Of a stretch of 64,000 nucleotides of DNA, positions 34,897 to 43,200 are shown piece after piece; within the stretch, counting starts at the first letter, position 1; every line of letters begins with the position of its first letter. The notes beneath the pieces are model-generated. The model worked only from the letters and a program-made list of their open reading frames with translations. It was not told the DNA's origin and made no database searches. A program made the position numbers and the translations under genes. The stretch lies in assembly GCF_036997615.1 (NCBI RefSeq), contig NZ_JAWLQA010000002.1. One strand, 5' to 3'. Source of the DNA: Brachyspira sp949287565. Its GTDB lineage: Bacteria > Spirochaetota > Brachyspiria > Brachyspirales > Brachyspiraceae.

Positions 34897-35000
34897 TTTT
34901 CTTTAGTTTAAACTTTTTCCAAATCATATTATTTTTTCTTCATTTTTATTTTTTCTATAATAACATATAATAATTTATTTTACAATGAATTTTTTATTAA

Positions 35001-35954
35001 TTATTTATAAATTTGAACTGATACCCTTTTAGTTTCTTCATCAAGCCATTTTATAAATGATTCTCTCATACGAGATTCACTTAAATAGTTTTTTACTCTA
35101 GTTCTTATACTTTCCATATCCTTTTCTATTTCCATTATTTTTACTATATAGAATCCTTTTCCTACCAATTCTCTTACACTGCTTACAGTACCTACTTTAT
35201 ATCCTCTTTTTGCTAAATTAAGACCGGCATTTATTTGAGCTGGTAATGATCTTTTTCCTGCATCATAAAGAAGATTATATCCTAAATCTCCTCCGTTTTT
35301 TCTTGTAGCTTCATCTTCACTATACTGCTTAGCAAGTTCTGCAAAATCTTGTCCTCTTGCTGCCATACCTCTTACTTTGCTTGCTAATTCCTGCTTTTCT
35401 CCTTTTTCTGTAAATGTAGCGGCTTTAAAAAATATCCAAGAAAGTTTCACTAAAGTATCAGCTTCAAATGCAGATTTATCTTTTGTATTATTATAAAATT
35501 CATCAGCTTCTTTATCGCTAATTTCAGTATTGTTAACTACAAGTCCGTATAAATTTTCCATAGCTATTTGCTTTTTTATAGAATTCTTATATTCATCATA
35601 AGATATTCCTTCAGCCATTAACTGCTTAGCAAATTGATCAGCATTCATATTATATTGTTTTGCAATACTTTCTAATCTTCTTTTTACATCATTTTCTTCT
35701 ATAACATAATTATTTTCTTTAAGTTTTAAATACATTACTCTTTCTTCAACTAAATCTTTATAAACCATATCGTCTGTAACTCTTTGTCCTACAGATCTAG
35801 CCTGTAATGTTAGAAATGTTTTTCTGCTTAAAAAGTCCTCATAAGTAATAGGCATAGAACCTACTATACCTACTATGCTGTTTACAACATCATTAAATAA
35901 AAGATTACTTTGTATAAAAATAAAAGATAATATAAAAACTATTATTTTTCTCAT
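35001..35954 (-). CDS. Periplasmic peptidyl-prolyl isomerase, SurA/PrsA-like parvulin
   Basis: This is an exported folding helper. A signal peptide (KIIVFILSFIFIQSNLLF) is followed by a SurA-N-like region ('VNSIVGIVGSMPITYEDFLS') of helices, then one parvulin domain from about residue 160: 'VKLSWIFFKA', 'QDFAELAKQYSEDEATRKNGGDLGY', 'GTVSSVRELVGKGFYIVKIME'. Family members have one or two parvulin domains, here one. It probably assists outer-membrane protein folding, which suits a cell with many barrel proteins. It lies upstream of carAB but separated by terminators. Confidence 0.88.
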   Translation of the reverse strand: MRKIIVFILSFIFIQSNLLFNDVVNSIVGIVGSMPITYEDFLSRKTFLTLQARSVGQRVTDDMVYKDLVEERVMYLKLKENNYVIEENDVKRRLESIAKQYNMNADQFAKQLMAEGISYDEYKNSIKKQIAMENLYGLVVNNTEISDKEADEFYNNTKDKSAFEADTLVKLSWIFFKAATFTEKGEKQELASKVRGMAARGQDFAELAKQYSEDEATRKNGGDLGYNLLYDAGKRSLPAQINAGLNLAKRGYKVGTVSSVRELVGKGFYIVKIMEIEKDMESIRTRVKNYLSESRMRESFIKWLDEETKRVSVQIYK

Positions 35955-36040
35955 GTAAATTTTAATCCTTAATAATTATTGCATGTATATAAACCGTTTA
36001 TAAAGAATATCATTAAAACATTTTCCATGCAAGCATATTT

Positions 36041-37504
36041 TTAATCATTTAAATAGAACGAAAGTATATTTTTAAATGATTTTATATTATATTTTATATC
36101 GTAAATATCTCTTATACTTTTTATTTTTTGTAGAACATATTGAGGATTAAATGATAAATTATAAAAATATTCAATATATTTAAATACATGTTCATCATCC
36201 ATATTTAATTCCATAACACTTTTTCTCATATCATAATCAAACCAATTTTTTGTCTTAATAAGATTATTTTCATCGCAATATTTGAATAATTTAGTTCCAG
36301 GATACGGTATAAAAAGAGAAACATTCATAGAATTAATATATCCGTTAAGCATTAGATCTTTTACAATATTGAAAGTGTTTATTATATCTTCATCCGTTTC
36401 CCAAGGATAACCTATCTTTACCATTATATCTATGAATAAACCAGCTTTTTTAGCTAATTTTATAGATTCTATAACATTTTCTATAGTATTGTCAGTAATA
36501 CCTAGTTTCTCTATAGTTTTAGCATTTCCTGAAGGCAAATTGAAAATAACAGTTTTAAATCCAGACTTTTTCATCATTTTATAATCTTGATATTCTAATA
36601 TCCCAAGATAAACATAACAATCTATATAAACTTTTTTATTAAGTTTTCTTTCTTTCATAGTTTCACAAAATAATGAAAGCCATTCGCCTGTAGGAAAATA
36701 AACACTTGTATCCAAAATTTCTTTTATTCCATATCTTTTATTTAAGTATTCTATTTCATCTATAACATTTATTGGGTTTCTAACTCTTACCTTATCAAAA
36801 AGAATATTAGAAGAATTACTATTATAATTATTATATAAAGAACCTCTCGCTGACATTATAGATGTACCGGGTGTTTTTTTGAAATATTCATTAGTTTTTG
36901 AATATAGCTTCCAATTTGTAAGATTTCTATCTATAAACGGAAGTCTGTCTAAAGATTCTTCAAGTTCAAATTTTCCTGTATTTTTTATATTTCCATTAGA
37001 TGTTCTGTAGTATATACCTTTATCTAATTTTTCTCCATTATTTATATGATTAACTAAATTCAAAAGAAGAAAATCATAATCTCCGCCTGTTAATACAAAA
37101 TCAGTTTTTGATTTTTCCATACTTTCTTCAGGTAAAGCGGTAACATGATCACCTGCCAAAACAACATAAACATTTTCATATCTTTCTTTTACTGCTTCTA
37201 TAGTATCCCAAATATAATTAATAATAGGGGTTTTTACTTCAAAGAATATTAAGTCTGGTGCTATATCATCTATATTATTAAACCAATCTATAGTTGTAAT
37301 ATTAGAAGCTATTGTATCTAAAAACACAACATTAATACCATTATTTTTTAATAAAGTAGCAGCATAAGACGGCAGCATAGGGTAGGCATATGAAGGATTT
37401 TTTAACCATTGAAATTGCCTATTTAAAGATATTAACGGATATCCATTATTATATTCAAAAGGCGGATATGTTATACAAACTTTTTTAATTTCTTTTTTTT
37501 TCAT
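36041..37504 (-). CDS. Radical-SAM-like, B12-binding-like protein lacking the cluster cysteines
   Basis: The architecture matches B12-binding radical SAM proteins: an N-terminal cobalamin-binding-like Rossmann part ('CITYPPFEYNNGYPLISLNR', 'VYVVLAGDHVTALPEESME', 'DFVLTGGDYDFLLLNLVNH'), then a TIM-barrel part with 'IMSARGSLYNNYNSNSS', 'RVRNPINVIDEIEYLNKRYG' and 'MVKIGYPWETDEDIINTFNI'. In active members the first motif holds CxxxCxxC that binds the 4Fe-4S cluster. Here those positions are Ser222, Asn226 and Ser229 with the spacing kept. It should not bind the usual cluster, so it may be a pseudoenzyme. The frame is otherwise intact (487 residues). A Cys-cluster gene ends 3 bp upstream, and a MarR regulator precedes that. 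Confidence 0.8.
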   Translation of the reverse strand: MKKKEIKKVCITYPPFEYNNGYPLISLNRQFQWLKNPSYAYPMLPSYAATLLKNNGINVVFLDTIASNITTIDWFNNIDDIAPDLIFFEVKTPIINYIWDTIEAVKERYENVYVVLAGDHVTALPEESMEKSKTDFVLTGGDYDFLLLNLVNHINNGEKLDKGIYYRTSNGNIKNTGKFELEESLDRLPFIDRNLTNWKLYSKTNEYFKKTPGTSIMSARGSLYNNYNSNSSNILFDKVRVRNPINVIDEIEYLNKRYGIKEILDTSVYFPTGEWLSLFCETMKERKLNKKVYIDCYVYLGILEYQDYKMMKKSGFKTVIFNLPSGNAKTIEKLGITDNTIENVIESIKLAKKAGLFIDIMVKIGYPWETDEDIINTFNIVKDLMLNGYINSMNVSLFIPYPGTKLFKYCDENNLIKTKNWFDYDMRKSVMELNMDDEHVFKYIEYFYNLSFNPQYVLQKIKSIRDIYDIKYNIKSFKNILSFYLND

Positions 37505-37507
37505 ATT

Positions 37508-37948
37508 TTATTTAGTTTTTTTAGCTACTTTTTTCTTTGCAGCTGAAGATTTTTTCTTAATTATTTTATTTTCATATACATACTTCTCTAATTCATATTG
37601 ATCATCAAATATTACATCATACCATTCTTCATATCTTTCACATTTAGGAGGGCTATGTTTTGAACAGATCTCATTTCTATTTTCATAATTTTTGCATAAA
37701 TATGTTTTTTTATCTAAATATCTGCATTCGCTTCTTATCATATGATACCAAGTATTTTCATATATAAATATAAATGAATGTCTGAAATGCAAATACCATT
37801 TTAATGTATTAAGTTCGCTTTCATTTTTAGGCGGAGATATTTCCATAACCAAATCATGACAGCATAATGAATTGCAGTCAGCACATAATTTTTCACTTAC
37901 TTTTTCTTTTCTATTTTTTAATAAACTATCTGAAGGTATAACTTTCAA
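37508..37948 (-). CDS. YkgJ-like cysteine-cluster protein with a Lys/Ala tail
   Basis: This is a small cytoplasmic protein of the CxxCxxCC type (YkgJ/UPF0153 family, putative zinc or iron chelator). Seen: 'CADCNSLCCHDLVMEI' near residue 22, then 'SECRYLDKKTYLCKNYENR' and 'NEICSKHSPPKCERYEEW'. The spacing of eight Cys residues fits one or two metal sites. It ends in a basic tail rich in Lys and Ala (KKKSSAAKKKVAKKTK), similar in style to the GlyA N-terminus. It ends 3 bp before the radical-SAM-like gene, so the two are coupled. The real metal and role are unknown. Confidence 0.75.
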   Translation of the reverse strand: MKVIPSDSLLKNRKEKVSEKLCADCNSLCCHDLVMEISPPKNESELNTLKWYLHFRHSFIFIYENTWYHMIRSECRYLDKKTYLCKNYENRNEICSKHSPPKCERYEEWYDVIFDDQYELEKYVYENKIIKKKSSAAKKKVAKKTK

Positions 37949-38010
37949 AATAAAACCGCCTTTTTTTAATATTAAATAATTATAATAATAATTAAATTAA
38001 ATTCAATATT

Positions 38011-38451
38011 TTAATTATTAAAATAATTTTCCATAAATGTCATAAGTTTTTTCTGAGGTTCTACATAATTTTTTATTTCATCCTCTGTAAGGCATTTAAG
38101 CATTTGCATATCTAGTTTTTCTAATTCTTTTAATATAGGTTCTGCAAATGTCATACCTTTTTTTGTTAAACTTATTAATCTGTTTCTTTTATCTTTTGGG
38201 TTAATTTTCTTTTTGATATATCCTTTCTTCTCGAAATTATCCAATATAGAACATACAGTTTGCTTTGGAACAGATAGTTTTTCTGTGATAGTATTCTGTA
38301 CGCATTCTCCGCTGTTATAGATTATAAATAAACTGAATAAAGCTAAATCTGTAATACCGTACTGCTTAGCCCATAAATAATAAAATCTATTAGAAGTATA
38401 CCAAAAATCATATATGACTTCCATATATTTTTTCATATCTTCATTTTTCAT
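38011..38451 (-). CDS. MarR-family transcriptional regulator
   Basis: This is a 146-residue winged-helix repressor or activator. The MarR fold is seen as 'DLALFSLFIIYNSGECVQNT' followed by 'ITEKLSVPKQTVCSILDNFEKKGYI' (recognition helix) and the wing 'KKINPKDKRNRLISLTKKGM', then dimer helices at the C-terminus. The effector is unknown. It lies 62 bp upstream of the Cys-cluster gene on the same strand and may control that pair. Confidence 0.9.
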   Translation of the reverse strand: MKNEDMKKYMEVIYDFWYTSNRFYYLWAKQYGITDLALFSLFIIYNSGECVQNTITEKLSVPKQTVCSILDNFEKKGYIKKKINPKDKRNRLISLTKKGMTFAEPILKELEKLDMQMLKCLTEDEIKNYVEPQKKLMTFMENYFNN

Positions 38452-38525
38452 AATTTTATCCCATTGTTAATATTTCTATTAATATTAAACATAAATTAAA
38501 AATAAAACAAGATAGATTTGTATAA

Positions 38526-38562
38526 AAAAAGAGTTTGAAATTTTCATATCAAACTCTTTTAT
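38526..38562 (-). terminator. Terminator between the GH2 gene and marR
   Basis: AAAAGAGTTTGA pairs with TCAAACTCTTTT around a short loop, with A and T runs on both sides. It lies beyond the palindromic repeat after the GH2 gene. Confidence 0.8.
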
Positions 38563-38566
38563 ATTT

Positions 38567-38679
38567 ATTATTATCATAAAAATTGTTCGCTGATAGTGTC
38601 TGCCAAGTAAACTTAGCAGACGCTCACAATTTTTATTTTATTATTATCATAAAAATTGTTCGCCGATAGTGTTTGTCAA
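38567..38679. repeat. Direct repeat pair with an internal long palindrome
   Basis: About 40 bp beginning TTATTATCATAAAAATTGTT occur at 38567-38606 and again at 38640-38679 with a few differences. The first copy forms the left arm of a long hairpin (38579-38632): AAAAATTGT pairs with ACAATTTTT at the base, and GTGTCTGC with GCAGACGC near the top. It looks like a small palindromic repeat unit with a second partial copy. Confidence 0.7.
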
Positions 38680-38681
38680 TT

Positions 38682-40910
38682 TTATATTGTTTTTATTTCT
38701 ATTGTTTCTTCTTTTACTCTTTTGTTTTTAACTGTAACTTTTATACTTCCTTTTGTTTTATTAGATTTAATCCAGAAAGAATAATAACCGCCTTCAAGTA
38801 CAGGATTATCATTTCCTATTAATTCTCCTGAGCCTTTTACTTCTATAGTAATAGCTTCATTTATATATGGAAGTCTGTTTCCTATGGCATCTACTGCTTT
38901 TACTGTTATTCTTGTTGAGTCCCAAGTGGAGCCGCTGCTTACAGCATTGATTTCATAATCATCTGCTTTTACTTCCAAACCTTTGAAAGTAGGGTTATTC
39001 AAATATTTTTTTTCTATGACAAATTTACCGTCTATATAACCTATTAATTTCATATCACCCCAACCCATATCACTTACACCAGGAACATTTACATCAATTT
39101 TTATTATGACAGGTGCATGTTTTAGTCCCTGATATTTTCCTGTAGCTGGATATTCTTTTACCATTAATTCATCTCTGTAATAAATTTCTACATAATCACA
39201 GTTAGTAGCAACCATTAAAGGTGATATTCCTCCTATAGCTCTTTCACCTCTAGCATATATAGTTATAGGTTCTAATATTATTTCATTTTTTGTATTCATT
39301 TGAGATGAGTATACAGAAGCAGCTAACTTAGGATTTCTAAACATATCATAAACACCATGATAGCATATTCTATCACCTGAACCGAAATTATAATGTGTAT
39401 GATAATCGAAAGCACACCAGCCTGTAGAACCTGAAATATGATTATCTATAGCAACAGCATTTATTATTTCAAAATGTCTTTTAGTATGTTCTATTAATCT
39501 TTCTTCACAGTCCTGCATCTTTGTAGGGAACATATGTCCGTTATATTCTGTTATCATATAAGGAACATTTTTATCTAATTTAGTTACGAATTTTTGTGCT
39601 CTTAGAGGATCGGCAACACCGTCATAATTAAAATCATTCATTGTATACACATCTTCTAAAAGTTCGCTTCCTACTAAATATCTTACTCCGCCTGTTTGTC
39701 TTGTTTTATCTAGTTCATGAGCTGTTTTATTGGTTTCTTTATAGAAGCTATGATTATCCTGACTTTCATTTATTCTTACTCCCCATATTATAATAGAAGT
39801 ATGATGAAAATCTCTCTCTATCATATCTTTAACATTTTCCACAGCAACTTTCTGCCATTGTTTATCTCCTATATGCTGCCAGCCTGGAATTTCTTCGAAT
39901 ACCATTAATCCTATTTCATCGCATCTATCTAAAAAATGTCTTGAAGCAGGGTAGTGTGAAGAACGTACTATATTAAGTCCTAAATCAAATTTCAATATAT
40001 CAGCGTCTTTCTTTTGTATTCTTTCAGGCATAGCATAACCAACATAAGGGAAACTTTGATGTCTGTTTAATCCTCTTAATTTTACTCTTCTGTCATTTAA
40101 GAAAAATCCGTTTTCAGTGAATTTTACATCTCTGAATCCCATTTTTATAGAAAAACTATCTTCATTACTAGGAATGGATACTTCTAATCTATAAAGTCTT
40201 GGATTGTCTATATCCCATAATTCTATTCTGTCAGAATTTATGTGCTCATCTATTTTTATATCAGTAAATAATTCACCCTTTTTTAAAGTTACTTCTTTTT
40301 TTATTTCGCATATATGATATTCTCTGTTATACAAGTTAATAGCTATTGTTTCTTTAATGCTTTCTTTTTTGCTGTTTCTTATTCTTATTTTTCCTGTTAT
40401 ATTTTGATTGGCAAGACCAGTAAGCATAACATTTTCTATTGATATATCATCAACAATAATAATTTGTACTTCTCTATATATTCCGCCATAGCATAGATAA
40501 TCTATTTCATTACCAAAAGGAGGAATATCTTCTCTTTCTGTACTATCTAGTTTTACAGCTATAATATTTTCACCGTCTTTTAATTCATCTGTTATATCGT
40601 ATACAAAAGGTAAATATCCGCCTTTATGCTCGCCGAAACTTTTTCCATTGATAAATACTTCAGCAGCAGCCATAGCACCTTCAAAATTAATTAATACCCT
40701 TTTATCTTTTAATTTTGATTTTTCATATTTAAAAATGTTCTGATATCCTGAAACAAGCCAAGTATCTGATTCATTGAAATAATGAAGAGGTATCTCAGCA
40801 ACTGTATGAGGCAATGTGATATTTTCTCCATTTAATTTTTCAATTTTTATATTATCATTCCATTCTTTTGTAAATTTCCAATTGGTGTTAAAATTGATTA
40901 TTTCTCTCAT
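38682..40910 (-). CDS. Glycoside hydrolase family 2 enzyme (beta-galactosidase/glucuronidase-like)
   Basis: This is a retaining glycosidase of 742 residues with no signal peptide. The N-terminal sugar-binding domain has 'GAMAAAEVFINGKSFGEHKGGYLPF', an immunoglobulin-like domain follows, then the TIM barrel with 'RLRGLNRHQ' style 'VKLRGLNRHQSFPYVG', the acid/base Glu382 in 'WGVRINESQDN', and the nucleophile Glu455 in 'YMITEYNGHMFPTK'. Two C-terminal beta domains end the chain. The RINES and TEYNGH motifs are those of GH2. Whether it cuts galactosides or glucuronides is not shown. It is monocistronic. Confidence 0.9.
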   Translation of the reverse strand: MREIINFNTNWKFTKEWNDNIKIEKLNGENITLPHTVAEIPLHYFNESDTWLVSGYQNIFKYEKSKLKDKRVLINFEGAMAAAEVFINGKSFGEHKGGYLPFVYDITDELKDGENIIAVKLDSTEREDIPPFGNEIDYLCYGGIYREVQIIIVDDISIENVMLTGLANQNITGKIRIRNSKKESIKETIAINLYNREYHICEIKKEVTLKKGELFTDIKIDEHINSDRIELWDIDNPRLYRLEVSIPSNEDSFSIKMGFRDVKFTENGFFLNDRRVKLRGLNRHQSFPYVGYAMPERIQKKDADILKFDLGLNIVRSSHYPASRHFLDRCDEIGLMVFEEIPGWQHIGDKQWQKVAVENVKDMIERDFHHTSIIIWGVRINESQDNHSFYKETNKTAHELDKTRQTGGVRYLVGSELLEDVYTMNDFNYDGVADPLRAQKFVTKLDKNVPYMITEYNGHMFPTKMQDCEERLIEHTKRHFEIINAVAIDNHISGSTGWCAFDYHTHYNFGSGDRICYHGVYDMFRNPKLAASVYSSQMNTKNEIILEPITIYARGERAIGGISPLMVATNCDYVEIYYRDELMVKEYPATGKYQGLKHAPVIIKIDVNVPGVSDMGWGDMKLIGYIDGKFVIEKKYLNNPTFKGLEVKADDYEINAVSSGSTWDSTRITVKAVDAIGNRLPYINEAITIEVKGSGELIGNDNPVLEGGYYSFWIKSNKTKGSIKVTVKNKRVKEETIEIKTI

Positions 40911-41253
40911 TTTGGTATATACTCCAATGTTTTTTGATATGCAATTTTATATTTAAAAAAATAAAAATCAATAAAAGTTTTTACAAAATTTATTATTTAT
41001 TGTTTTATATTACTTGATCTAATATTACTATATGAAGTTGTTATATATTAAAATAGAATAGTATGAAATATAAGTGATAGACAATTTAATTAAATTATAT
41101 AATTATAATATGCTTAAAATAGTAATTTTTTTGAGGGTTATGTATTTTTGAAATTAATATAGTACAAATTTATTGACTTTATACTATTATAAATTATTAG
41201 ATTAATAGTTATAAAATAATAGATATTATATATTTTTTAGCTTATAAAAAGTT
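40911..41253. other. Intergenic region without a recognised gene
   Basis: This 343-bp stretch between the GH2 and HEQEH genes is over 80% A+T. It probably holds the GH2 promoter on the minus strand. The only structure I see is a 7-bp inverted repeat ACTATTA/TAATAGT at 41183-41209, which may be chance. Confidence 0.4.
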
Positions 41254-41664
41254 TTATGCGTATGTATCTACATTATTGCCTTTGCTTGAAGGGCTAGCTA
41301 TTGCTGCTTTTGTAACACCTCCTGAAACATAAACCCTTTTACATTCAGGGCATATATTAGTAGTTAATGTTACATTTTGGAAGATTACTTCTCCGCCGCT
41401 TTTTTCTGCTGATCTCTGATTATTGGCAACATGTTCCTGTTCATGTGATGCTACCATAGATGGAGCACTTGAAGGATCTATTTTAGTAGGAGTTTTAAAA
41501 GATACACCTATATCATTAGAACCGTCTTGATATGTTCTTGATGCACAAGTTTTACATACTCCCACTTCGCTTATAGGAGTTTTTTGGCTTGCTTCCTGAA
41601 CAATATTATTGATATTATTACTGTTTCTTATATAAGGAGCATTATTACGAATACTTATTTCCAT
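41254..41664 (-). CDS. Small HEQEH-motif protein, putative metallopeptidase-like
   Basis: This 136-residue soluble protein has two CxxC pairs ('VCKTCASRTYQDGSND' and 'NICPECKRVYVSGGVTKAAI') around 'MVASHEQEHVANNQR', an HExxH-type zinc motif. The stretch 'DGSNDIGVSFKTPTKI' is also strongly conserved-looking. I recall similar proteins in Firmicutes and Campylobacter-type genomes labelled putative metalloproteases, but no activity is known to me. It has no signal peptide. It stands alone with a good ribosome site (AAGAGGTG). Confidence 0.7.
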   Translation of the reverse strand: MEISIRNNAPYIRNSNNINNIVQEASQKTPISEVGVCKTCASRTYQDGSNDIGVSFKTPTKIDPSSAPSMVASHEQEHVANNQRSAEKSGGEVIFQNVTLTTNICPECKRVYVSGGVTKAAIASPSSKGNNVDTYA

Positions 41665-41872
41665 AAATTACACCTCTTAAATATTTAATTCTACCCCTAT
41701 ATTTGAATTATAAACCTATAAAAATAAATATCAATACATATTATATTTATAATTGCTGTTATGTTTACTATTTATGAAATTTTTATTATAATTTCAGTAA
41801 ATTTTTTATTTTATAAGTATAGTTTCATTATTTCCGATAATAGAAACGGTATTTTATAACTTGGATTTTATA

Positions 41873-42946
41873 ATGAAAAAAATAATTGCATTATTATTTA
41901 TAATATTTAATACTTCTTTAGTATTTGCTCAAAATGATGAGTTAATGGAATCTATAAAAAATAATGATATAGATAAAGTAAAAATATTATTGAGAGAGGG
42001 CATTAACTTAGATTTATACAATATCAATTATGGTATGAGTCCTTTAATGTATGCGGCTCAGCTTGGTAATGAAGAAATAGTTCAGGAATTATTGGATTTC
42101 GGTGCTAAAGATTTTGATTTTGCTTTTTATGTGGCATGTGCTGAAGGGTATTGGAATATAGCAGAAGATATAATGAAGTCCGGTGCTAATAATTATAATA
42201 TTGCATTGTCTTATGCATCAATAGGCGGACAATTGGATATAGTAGAAAAACTTATTGATTTAGGTGCTAAGGATCTTAATCCTGCATTGGTATCTGCATG
42301 CGAGGGTAATCATTTAGAGGTTGTAAAATATTTAATAGGTAAGGGTGCTAATGTTAATACTAGGGCATATATAGAAGTATATAGAAATTATAAAGGTGCT
42401 GAAAGAAAATCGCCATTAACAGCTTCAACTGATATTGATATAATAAAAGAATTAGTAAATGCAGGGGCAACTAATTTAAATGAAGCTATCATATATAATG
42501 CTGAAACTATATCAACAAATTTTGACAGTTCTTATTCTACTGCAATATTAAATGAATATATCAATTTAGGTGCCGATGTGAATTCTATGAGTACAAATGA
42601 CGGAAAGACACTTCTTATGTATTTAATAGAAAAAAGGCAATTAGATTTTGATTTAATAAAAAAAGTTATAGAGCTTGGTGCTGATGTTAATGCACGCGAC
42701 AGAAATGGAAATACTGTTTTAATAAGGGCGGTAATGTATGAATATGAAGCTCCTATTCAGGATAGTAATTTAAATAAAAAAGTATACAGAACTATTGGTA
42801 CTCCTATAAATGTAATAGAAGAACTTTTAAAAGCAGGGGCAAGTCCTACCGATAGGAACAGTTATGGAAATACCGCATACAGATTGGCGGCAAGAAAGAA
42901 AAGAGATGATATAATAAAACTTTTTGATGAATATTTAAAAAGATAA
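41873..42946 (+). CDS. Exported ankyrin-repeat protein
   Basis: A signal peptide (KKIIALLFIIFNTSLVFAQ) precedes about nine ankyrin repeats over residues 25-355, each with patterns like 'SPLMYAAQLGNEEIVQELLDFGA' and 'DVNARDRNGNTVLIRAVM'. Such proteins bind other proteins, here presumably in the periplasm or at the surface. From ATG 41873 it has 357 residues. The TTG at 41861 is less likely because it would sit before the signal core without a better ribosome site. It is monocistronic. No clear terminator is seen; a repeat with a GC hairpin follows. Confidence 0.85.
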   Translation: MKKIIALLFIIFNTSLVFAQNDELMESIKNNDIDKVKILLREGINLDLYNINYGMSPLMYAAQLGNEEIVQELLDFGAKDFDFAFYVACAEGYWNIAEDIMKSGANNYNIALSYASIGGQLDIVEKLIDLGAKDLNPALVSACEGNHLEVVKYLIGKGANVNTRAYIEVYRNYKGAERKSPLTASTDIDIIKELVNAGATNLNEAIIYNAETISTNFDSSYSTAILNEYINLGADVNSMSTNDGKTLLMYLIEKRQLDFDLIKKVIELGADVNARDRNGNTVLIRAVMYEYEAPIQDSNLNKKVYRTIGTPINVIEELLKAGASPTDRNSYGNTAYRLAARKKRDDIIKLFDEYLKR

Positions 42947-42956
42947 TTATTTGTAT

Positions 42957-43190
42957 ATACTGAAAATTTTTAAGTTTGTCAACTATTCGCCATAGGGGCT
43001 TCCCGCACGGTATTGCAAATCATTATGGATAGCCAACTATACGTGCGGCTGATTATTTATTATTACACAAAAATTACAGATAAAATATATTTAACCAATA
43101 TTAGATAATATTTGGATATTATAAAAAATTATAATTTACATTTACAAAACATAAAAATTGACAAAATATAGTTGTTTAGCTATATTATAA
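42957..43190. repeat. Dispersed repeat with left-end motif, GC hairpin and outward promoter, copy 1
   Basis: It starts with a 26-bp motif (42957-42982: ATACTGAAAA, a T run, AAGTTTGTCAA) found again at 49287 and 62009. A GC-rich palindrome CCGCACG/CGTGCGG follows (43003-43009 with 43042-43048). It ends with TTGACA, a 17-bp spacer and TATATT (43157-43185) pointing right, similar base by base to the pheA promoter that ends the copy at 62009. Here the promoter faces the 3' end of a convergent gene, so it may be a relic. Confidence 0.5.
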
Positions 43191-43200
43191 TTTTATATAA

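Noticed and set aside
42983..43060. tRNA-like GC-rich fold after the ankyrin gene
   Set aside because: No T-loop GTTC motif, no CCA-ready acceptor stem and wrong arm lengths; it is a simple palindrome.
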